From Roseomonas fluvialis (GTDB lineage Bacteria; Pseudomonadota; Alphaproteobacteria; Acetobacterales; Acetobacteraceae): a DNA stretch of 64,000 nucleotides. Under the pieces are notes generated by a model. The model searched no databases and was not told the origin of the DNA. It saw nothing but the letters and a program-made list of their open reading frames with translations. The position numbers were made by a program, and so were the translations under genes. The stretch covers positions 2,567,001 to 2,631,000 of the forward strand of contig NZ_AP025637.1 in assembly GCF_022846615.1 (NCBI RefSeq). Direction: 5' to 3'. Within the stretch, counting starts at the first letter, position 1; each line of letters starts with the position of its first letter. This document shows positions 56,860 through 64,000 of this stretch, one piece after another.

Positions 56860-58615
56860 AGTCGCTCAACAGCGGCGTATAGGTCGTGGTGGTCAGCACG
56901 ATGATGCGGAACTCGAAATCCGCATCCGCGTCGGTCGAACCGCTGATCGTCGTGGCGCCGATGCCGGTCTGGTAGCGGAGGCTGCCGGCGCCCACCGCCG
57001 TCTGGCTCGACGCCGCGAGCAACTGGCTGAAGGCCTGGTCGCCCAACATGGCCGTGTTCGCGTCGATCAGCGACAGGTCGAACTTGTCGCCGGAGAGGCG
57101 GTTGAAGTCGGTGATGGTGTCAGCCCCGCTCAGCACGCTGCCGCTCAGTATGCCGCTCTCGCCATCGTCGAAGGCGAAGGTGTCGGCACCGGTGCCACCC
57201 GAGGTGCGATCCGCCCCGGTGCCGCCGCGGATCAGGTCGCCGCCGCCCCCGCCCAGCAGCGTGTCATTACCCGCTCCGCCGAAGATCCGGTCGTTGCCCG
57301 CGCCGGTCAGGAACGTGCTGTCGCCGGTGATGGAATCGTTGCCGGTGCCGCCCAGCAGGCTGTCATTGCCCGCGAGGCCGGTGATGATGTCGTCGCCCGC
57401 CCCGCCATCCACCGTGTTGGCGCCGGAGACGGCTGGCTGCGTCGCAAGGGACAGCGTGTCGTTGCCGCCGCCGAGGAAGACGATGGCGTTGCCCGCGCCG
57501 ATCGCGACCTCGTCGTTGCCCTCGCCGGCCAGGATCGAATCATTGCCCGCGAATGAGATGATCTCGTCATTGCCGCCGAAGGTCTGGATGGTGTCGTTCG
57601 CGGCGGCCGTGGATGTCCTGATCAAGTCGTCCGCGAAGCCGACCGCGCTGTCGCGCCCCCGCAGGTCCCAGGTGCCGTCGCGCAGTTGCACCGTGAACAG
57701 GTCCCCTGCCTGAAAGTCGTAGACCAGGCCGCCGAGGTCCACGACGCCCCCGCCGACCAGCTGCAGCCCGCCAAGGCCCACCGGATCCGCCTCGGTCCGG
57801 CGCAGCGTGGTGAAGGCGTCGATCTGCGCGGTGGTGACGCGCAGGAAGACGGCCGGGTCGATCCATTGCAGGATCTCGAAGCCGCTCAGCGTCGCGAGAA
57901 AGGTGCCTGTCCCGGTCAGCACCACGTCGTCGCCGCCGCCGCCTTCCGCGACCAGATTGGCGTCGAAATTGCCGCGCAGCACGTCGTCGCCCGCGCCCAG
58001 GTCGACCACCCCGCTGCTCGCCGAGGCCGTGTCATTGCCGTTCCCCCCCAGGATGGACTCGACGCCGCCGCCGCCGACCAGCGAATCCTGCCCATCGCCG
58101 CCGACCAGCGTGTCGTTGTCGAGGCCGCCCACCAGCGTGTCGTTGCCGAAACTGCCGACCAGGCTGTCGTCGCCCGCTCCGCCCACCAGGCTGTCGTTAC
58201 CGTTTCCGCCCAGCAGGCTGTCGCCCCCGGCATTGCCGAGCAGCGTATCGGCTCCGCCATAGCCGTTGATCAGGTCGGCACCCGACGCGCCGACCGCGCT
58301 GTCGCCGAAGCCGAACAGGAAGGTGTCGAGCGTCGCCTCGTTGCTGCGCAGCAGGGCCGCGCCGACGGAAATGCCCGTCACCGTCCAGGTCACCGCCACA
58401 CCGTCCGCCCGGAACGTCAGCGCGGTAACGGTGCCGGTGGCCGGCAGGGCCAGAAGGTCATAGGTAAAGCCGGTGCCGGTCAGCGTGACCGTTCCTGGCC
58501 CGCCGCCGATCAACAGCGTGGTGCTGGTGGCGCCGCCGGCACTGCGGGTGGCGCCCGCCAGCGACGCGATCGGCACGCTACCGGGCTGGGAGACGCTGAC
58601 CGTGATGGTTGCCAT
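56849..58615 (-). CDS. RTX-type calcium-binding repeat protein
   Basis: A 588-aa acidic protein with two blocks of hemolysin-type nonapeptide repeats, GGxGxDxLx: about residues 118-215 (GNGNDSLVGGAGDDSLVG and similar) and about 350-490 (GGAGNDTLLGGGGGDLIRGG). The N-terminal 100 residues are Thr/Val/Gly-rich, beta-like. There is no N-terminal signal; the C-terminus ends LLSDFIL, fitting a type I secretion signal. Repeats would bind calcium and fold after export. No protease or lipase motif is seen. No type I secretion genes are nearby. ATG 58615 has GAGGAAG upstream. Confidence 0.87.
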   Translation of the reverse strand: MATITVSVSQPGSVPIASLAGATRSAGGATSTTLLIGGGPGTVTLTGTGFTYDLLALPATGTVTALTFRADGVAVTWTVTGISVGAALLRSNEATLDTFLFGFGDSAVGASGADLINGYGGADTLLGNAGGDSLLGGNGNDSLVGGAGDDSLVGSFGNDTLVGGLDNDTLVGGDGQDSLVGGGGVESILGGNGNDTASASSGVVDLGAGDDVLRGNFDANLVAEGGGGDDVVLTGTGTFLATLSGFEILQWIDPAVFLRVTTAQIDAFTTLRRTEADPVGLGGLQLVGGGVVDLGGLVYDFQAGDLFTVQLRDGTWDLRGRDSAVGFADDLIRTSTAAANDTIQTFGGNDEIISFAGNDSILAGEGNDEVAIGAGNAIVFLGGGNDTLSLATQPAVSGANTVDGGAGDDIITGLAGNDSLLGGTGNDSITGDSTFLTGAGNDRIFGGAGNDTLLGGGGGDLIRGGTGADRTSGGTGADTFAFDDGESGILSGSVLSGADTITDFNRLSGDKFDLSLIDANTAMLGDQAFSQLLAASSQTAVGAGSLRYQTGIGATTISGSTDADADFEFRIIVLTTTTYTPLLSDFIL

Positions 58616-58638
58616 GTGTGCCGCTTCCTCGTGCCTGG

Positions 58639-58655
58639 GCGGCATCCCATGCCGC
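58639..58655. promoter_or_regulatory. Inverted repeat upstream of the RTX gene
   Basis: 7-bp arms GCGGCAT/ATGCCGC around a 3-bp centre, 24-40 bp before the RTX start. It could be an operator or a leader hairpin. Confidence 0.35.
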
Positions 58656-58825
58656 ATCCGGATCGATCAGACGCCCTTGCGGCCGCCGGACTCAAGGGCC
58701 GATTTCGACCCGCCCCTGGGCGCCCGACGATGCGGTGAGCCAGCGCACGGCCTGGCACGACGCCCTTCCCCTCGCAGCGGCATAGCGGCACGTTGGCGCA
58801 GCACGCCCCTGTCGGAGACCGCCCG

Positions 58826-59830
58826 ATGCGCCACGCCCTGCTGTCCCGCCGCGCCGCCCTGCTCGCCGCCGGCGCCTGCCTCGCCGCCCCCGCGATGGCC
58901 CAGCCATTGGCCGGCGGGCGCACGGTGCGCGTGATCGTTCCCTTTCCGCCCGGCGGCGCGGTCGACATCACCTCCCGCCTGCTGGCCGACCGGCTCGCAC
59001 CCGTGCTCGGCCAGACCGTGGTGGTCGAGAACCGCGCCGGTGCCGGCGGGCTGATCGGCGCGGACGCGATCGCGAAGGGGGATCGCGACGGCACCGTGCT
59101 CGGCCTGGTCAGCGCCACATCCTATTGCGCCATGCCCTTCATGCATGCGCGCATGCCCTTCGACCCACTGCGCGATCTGACACCGGTCACGCAGCTCACG
59201 GACGGCGTACTGCTGTGTGTGGTGAACGCGCAAACCGCGCAGGCGCGCGGCTGGACCGACTTCCGCGCCCTGGTGCAGTGGTCGCGCGCCAATCCCGAGC
59301 AGGTGAAGATGGGCTCCTCCGGGACCGGCACCTCATCCCACCTGAACATCGCGGCGATCAACCGCTTCGCCGATGCGAAGATCCTGCACGTGCCCTATCG
59401 CGGCGGCGGGCCGGCCATCAACGACCTGCTCTCGGGCACCATCGACATGATGTTCGATGTGATGCCCGCGCTGATGCCGCATGTGGAGGCGGGGCGCTTC
59501 AAGGCGCTCGCGGTCTCCTCCGGCGACCCGATCGCGCTGCTGCCGCAGGTGCCGGGGATGAGGGCCTTCGCCGATCTCGGCCTCGGGCAGCACGAACTGA
59601 TCAACTGGAACGTCGTGACCACGGCGGGCAACACGCCCGCCCCGGTGGTCGCGCGCATCTTCGACGCCATCCGCACCGTCGCGCAGCAGCGCGAATTCAT
59701 CGACCGCATGCGCCCGCTCGGATACGGCATCATCCTCAGCGCCAGCCCGGACGCCGCGGCGCAGATGATCCGCGCCGAGACGCCCCGATGGCAACGGATG
59801 GTTGAGATTTCCGGCGCGCGCGTGGAATAG
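58826..59830 (+). CDS. Bug-family (TctC-like) tripartite tricarboxylate transporter binding protein
   Basis: A 334-aa periplasmic binding protein. The signal peptide ends at APAMAQ near residue 26. Bug motifs follow: VIVPFPPGGAVDITSRLLAD, VVVENRAGAGGLIGADAIA, LHVPYRGGGPAINDLLSG and TIDMMFDVMPAL. ATG 58826 begins the signal and has CGGAG 9 bases upstream; a longer frame adds noncoding residues. No tctAB genes are adjacent. It is divergent from the RTX gene and converges on the NtrC-type regulator. It is about 30-40% like the protein at 42383 by eye, so not a recent duplicate. Confidence 0.9.
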   Translation: MRHALLSRRAALLAAGACLAAPAMAQPLAGGRTVRVIVPFPPGGAVDITSRLLADRLAPVLGQTVVVENRAGAGGLIGADAIAKGDRDGTVLGLVSATSYCAMPFMHARMPFDPLRDLTPVTQLTDGVLLCVVNAQTAQARGWTDFRALVQWSRANPEQVKMGSSGTGTSSHLNIAAINRFADAKILHVPYRGGGPAINDLLSGTIDMMFDVMPALMPHVEAGRFKALAVSSGDPIALLPQVPGMRAFADLGLGQHELINWNVVTTAGNTPAPVVARIFDAIRTVAQQREFIDRMRPLGYGIILSASPDAAAQMIRAETPRWQRMVEISGARVE

Positions 59831-59902
59831 CGCGCGCTCGCGTTTTCCGACCTGATGCGATCGGCACGGCCCACTTTCAGCACGTTGTCGTTGCTGGGGT
59901 GG

Positions 59903-59917
59903 CCGGGTGCGACCCGG
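59903..59917. terminator. Small hairpin between converging genes
   Basis: 6-bp stem CCGGGT/ACCCGG with a 3-base loop in the 99-bp gap between the Bug gene and the regulator. No U tract. Confidence 0.3.
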
Positions 59918-59929
59918 TCGGACAGCGCC

Positions 59930-61333
<1,404 letters not shown>

Positions 61334-61453
61334 GCGGCGACGTCCGGCGCCGGTCACCCGGTCCCTGATCCCAACGGTGCGCGTGGCGCGCGCACGCGGC
61401 GCGACGGTCAGCGGACGGGGCTGCGGGCCGCTGCCGGACGTTCAAGGTGGCTC

Positions 61454-61723
61454 TCAGCCCTTGCCCGGCCGCATCGCCGCGATCAGCATCAGCACGACGC
61501 CGAAGAAGGCCGGCAGGCCCCAGGCGGGCAGGGTGAGCAGCGGCGCGAAGGCCGCGTTCCACACCGTTGGCCCCACCAGGCGCTGCAGGCCGAGCTCCCG
61601 CTGTGCGAAGCCCGACGGATTGGCACCCTGGAGCATCGTCCCGAGCGGGTAGCCCCAGCCCAGGAAGATGCCCATGCACAGGGCGGCGCCGAACAGGACG
61701 AAGGCTATCGTGCGGAGGACCAT
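61454..61723 (-). CDS. Small membrane protein downstream of msrP
   Basis: An 89-aa protein I do not recognise. It has two hydrophobic segments (about 4-27 and 58-83) separated by a polar region with LQGANPSGFAQRELGLQRLVGPTVWNAAF (two pieces). ATG 61723 lies one base beyond the msrP stop, so the two are coupled. The usual msrP partner is MsrQ, a six-helix heme protein of about 200 residues; this protein is much smaller and has no obvious heme histidines. It may be a membrane anchor or assembly partner for MsrP. Confidence 0.7.
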   Translation of the reverse strand: MVLRTIAFVLFGAALCMGIFLGWGYPLGTMLQGANPSGFAQRELGLQRLVGPTVWNAAFAPLLTLPAWGLPAFFGVVLMLIAAMRPGKG

Positions 61724-61724
61724 G

Positions 61725-62666
61725 TCATGCCCAAAGTCGCTCGTTCTGCAGCCCGCTGTAAAGGTCTGACACGAATTCGCCGTAGCCGTTGAACAGCTGG
61801 GTGGGGATGCGCGCATTGCTGCCCAGCGTCCGTTCGCTCGCCTGGCTCCAGCGCGGGTGCGCCACCTCGGGGTTCACATTCGCCCAGAAGCCGTATTCCT
61901 GCGGCTGGATGCGTTCCCAGAAGGAGACCGGGCGGCGGTCGGTCAGGGTGATCTTCACCAGGGACTTGCCGGCCTTGAAGCCGTATTTCCAGGGCTGGTG
62001 GAAGCGGATCGGGCCGCCATTCTGCGGCGGCAGGGCCTTGCCATAGGCGCCCACCACCATGAAGGACAGGTCGTTCGCTGCCTCGGCGATGGTGCAGCCC
62101 TCGACATAGGGCCAGGGGTACCAGGATTGCCGCAGCCCCGGCATCACGGCCGGAAGCGCCGCTGTCTCGAACGCCACGTAGCGCGCCGAGCCGAGCGGCT
62201 TCACTAGCGCCAGCAGGGCGCTCAGCGGGAAACCGGTCCATGGCACCACCATCGACCAGGCCTCGACGCAGCGCAGGCGGTAGACGCGTTCCTCGACCGG
62301 CATGGTGCGCAGAAGGTCGTCGATGGCGAATTCGCGCGGGGTCTCAACCATGCCGTCGACCTTCAGCGTCCAGGGGCGCTGGGGCAGGCGCTGCGCCTCG
62401 CGGCTGATCGACTTGCTGGTGCCGAATTCATAGAAGTTGTTGAAGGTCGTGACGTCGCGCTCGGGGCTGATGTCCCGGCCCGGCACGAAGCGCGTGTTGC
62501 GCATGGCGGCCGGCAGCGCGGGCACGCCCTGCGCCTGCGCGGTGCCGGCGAGACCGGCCAACGCGGCACCCAGGCCGAAGGCCTTGCGGCGGCCCATGAC
62601 CAGGTGCTCGGGCGTGGCCGCGGAATCGGGGATTTCCCAGCCGCGGGGGATTCGGATCTGCATCAT
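61725..62666 (-). CDS. msrP: Protein-methionine-sulfoxide reductase catalytic subunit MsrP
   Basis: A 313-aa periplasmic molybdoenzyme (formerly YedY) that reduces methionine sulfoxide in exported proteins. A twin-arginine signal is seen in GRRKAFGLGAALAGLAG near residue 24-40. The molybdenum-ligating cysteine is in YRLRCVEAWSMVVPW near residue 132, and other family blocks are YPWPYVEGCTIAEA and YGFKAGKSLVKI. ATG 62666 (MMQIRIPRG) follows GGAG by 6 bases; a longer frame adds 16 unlikely residues. No msrQ is adjacent. Confidence 0.93.
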   Translation of the reverse strand: MMQIRIPRGWEIPDSAATPEHLVMGRRKAFGLGAALAGLAGTAQAQGVPALPAAMRNTRFVPGRDISPERDVTTFNNFYEFGTSKSISREAQRLPQRPWTLKVDGMVETPREFAIDDLLRTMPVEERVYRLRCVEAWSMVVPWTGFPLSALLALVKPLGSARYVAFETAALPAVMPGLRQSWYPWPYVEGCTIAEAANDLSFMVVGAYGKALPPQNGGPIRFHQPWKYGFKAGKSLVKITLTDRRPVSFWERIQPQEYGFWANVNPEVAHPRWSQASERTLGSNARIPTQLFNGYGEFVSDLYSGLQNERLWA

Positions 62667-62719
62667 GGTCACTCCGTCTGGCCTGAAAGATCGGCGGTCC
62701 TGCGCCGGCTTCAAGCGGT

Positions 62720-64000
62720 TCAGTCCTGCGGGCGCGGCAGCAGCACGGCGGGCGGCTGGCCAGGCCCGGTCGTCACGCGGAACAGGCGATAGGCCTCCGC
62801 CTCCATCCCGTCCCGGCTACGCACCAACCGGCCACCCTGCACAGGTACGGCGCCGGGCCAGAGTGGCGGCCCCTCCCCTCGTCTTTCGCTGCGCACCAGC
62901 AGTCCGGTTACGCCCGGTGGCGGGGCCGGCAGCGCGAAATGGGCCCAGCGCGGGTCCATCGCCACCACCAGGCCGGCGGGCAGCCGGAACGCGAGCACCG
63001 AGGCGAGGCCGTATTCCTCCGCCGCGACGAAGCCGGCGCCTTCGCGCGCCGCGGCGGCGGCCACGGCCGCGGTGAAATTTGGCCACCCGGCGAGCCGGGC
63101 CAGAGTCGGGTCGTTGCGCCGCGGCAGGGCCAGGGGCGCGGCAACCGCCTGCAGGTACACCCCGCCGGTCATCACCCCACCCAGCACCAGGGCGGGTATG
63201 CGCAGCCGGAGCCAGCCCGGTGCGCGCAGCAGGGCCGCGGCACCGATGGCCGCGGCGGGGTAAAGCACGGCCGGCCAGTTGCCCTGCACCCGGCTGCCGG
63301 TCGCCTGCCACAGGAACAGGGCCGCGCCGGGCAGCACCAGGGCGGTAACCAGCAGCGACGCTGCGTCCCGCCCGCGCCACCACGCGATCGCCGCGGCGCC
63401 GGCCCCTGCCACGCACAGCACGAAGACCAGCGGCGTGGCGAGCGCCGCCTGCGCGCCGACCAACTCGCCCAGGAAGTGCAGCGTGGCCCCAGCATCGCCC
63501 GTGCCGGCTCGCCCGCCCTGCTTGACGAAGGACGCCCAGCCATGCGCGGCGTTCCACGCCAGCACCGGCGCGAAGGCCAGCACCGCCAATGCGCCGCCGG
63601 CCCAGAGCTGCCAGCGTGCGAACCAGCCCCGCATCGCCGATGACAGCAGCAGCCACAGCACCATCCCCGCACCGAACAGCACCGCGGTGTACTTGCTGGC
63701 CAGTGCAAGGCCCGCGAAGCCACCCACCGCAAGCCACCACCGCCCATCGCCCGTCCGGTGCAGCCGCGCGGCCGCCCACAGTGCAGCGGTCCAGAAGAAC
63801 AGCAGCGGCGTGTCGGGAGTCATGGTAACGCCCCCCAGGCCCGCCAGCAGCGTCGCGTTCAGCAGCGCCGCCGCCCAAGGGCCGGCCTGGCGGCCGGGGA
63901 ACAGGTCCTCCGCCGCGCGCGCCAGCAGCACCGATCCGACCGCGAGGGACAGCGGGGCCAGCAGCCGCACGCCGAGCGCTGTATCGCCCGCCACCGCCGT
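62720..64000 (-). CDS. ArnT/PMT-family glycosyltransferase (cut by window end)
   Basis: At least 426 aa; the N-terminus lies beyond position 64000. The visible part has about ten membrane helices and a C-terminal periplasmic domain (from about residue 290 of the visible part). TMTPDTPLLFFWTAALWAA and LALASKYTAVLFGAGMVLW match the GT39/GT83 (PMT_2) family, which uses polyprenyl-linked sugars. The expected catalytic acidic pair near the start of the family's first loop is outside the window. The GTG at 63994 is internal to this reading frame and probably not the true start. The acceptor (lipid A, protein or glycan) cannot be told. Confidence 0.8.
   Translation of the reverse strand, partial: TAVAGDTALGVRLLAPLSLAVGSVLLARAAEDLFPGRQAGPWAAALLNATLLAGLGGVTMTPDTPLLFFWTAALWAAARLHRTGDGRWWLAVGGFAGLALASKYTAVLFGAGMVLWLLLSSAMRGWFARWQLWAGGALAVLAFAPVLAWNAAHGWASFVKQGGRAGTGDAGATLHFLGELVGAQAALATPLVFVLCVAGAGAAAIAWWRGRDAASLLVTALVLPGAALFLWQATGSRVQGNWPAVLYPAAAIGAAALLRAPGWLRLRIPALVLGGVMTGGVYLQAVAAPLALPRRNDPTLARLAGWPNFTAAVAAAAAREGAGFVAAEEYGLASVLAFRLPAGLVVAMDPRWAHFALPAPPPGVTGLLVRSERRGEGPPLWPGAVPVQGGRLVRSRDGMEAEAYRLFRVTTGPGQPPAVLLPRPQD

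Noticed and set aside
57180-58260. Tandem repeats resembling a CRISPR or satellite
   Set aside because: They are in-frame 27-bp codon repeats encoding RTX nonapeptides.

Overview
The window is a GC-rich (about 70%), densely coded piece of an alphaproteobacterial chromosome. Gene content and order (nuoA-N, birA, coaX, rnj and proS in one block; the lon/clpX/clpP block; a short ProRS without the editing insert; RNase J; orphan Bug-family binding proteins) suggest an aerobic member of the Rhodospirillales/Acetobacteraceae, for example a Roseomonas-like bacterium. That assignment is inference from layout and protein style, not from a search. There are four tRNA genes. I see no rRNA, CRISPR, transposase, integrase or prophage genes.

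Layout. 1-684: N-terminal part of dnaE, cut by the window edge. 842-1411: a HupE/UreJ metal permease. 1482-4866: lipoprotein-release ABC transporter (lolD and two tandem lolC/E paralogues) with a 68-aa membrane protein. 4866-6179: proS, preceded by a likely small RNA (6255-6345). 6479-10001: DUF1467 membrane protein, RNase J, CoaX, BirA. 9998-24138: all fourteen complex I genes nuoA to nuoN in order on the minus strand, mostly with 1-8 bp gene overlaps. 24305-24682: tRNA-Asp and tRNA-Val(TAC) with strong hairpins. 24807-29884: HU, Lon, ClpX, ClpP. 29998-34804: PhnP-like hydrolase, TatD, MetG, DNA polymerase III delta prime, thymidylate kinase. 34920-38911: radC on the plus strand inserted next to a cell-wall group (D-Ala-D-Ala carboxypeptidase, RlpA, MltB-type transglycosylase). 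39016-42264: MmgE/PrpD protein, tRNA-Ser, degenerate GGDEF membrane protein, FrnE-like DsbA, tRNA-Val(GAC).

42383-45703: a Bug-family binding protein, an acyl-adenylating enzyme and a PagL-like outer-membrane protein. 45864-51754: mfd, sdhE and recG. 51946-56413: a GldF/GldG-type ABC export system with a DUF4340 protein, followed by a Nudix hydrolase. 56849-58615: an RTX calcium-binding protein. 58826-61333: second Bug protein and an orphan NtrC-type regulator. 61454-62666: MsrP with a small membrane protein. 62720-64000: a PMT/ArnT-type glycosyltransferase, cut by the window end.

Most of the window is housekeeping: respiration, translation, protein quality control, replication and repair, and envelope biogenesis. 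The least explained parts are the compact RNA upstream of proS, the 21-bp perfect palindrome sitting exactly on the tRNA-Val(TAC) 3' end, the MsrP/89-aa membrane pair, the GldFG/DUF4340 transporter and the degenerate GGDEF protein sharing a tight unit with tRNA-Ser.
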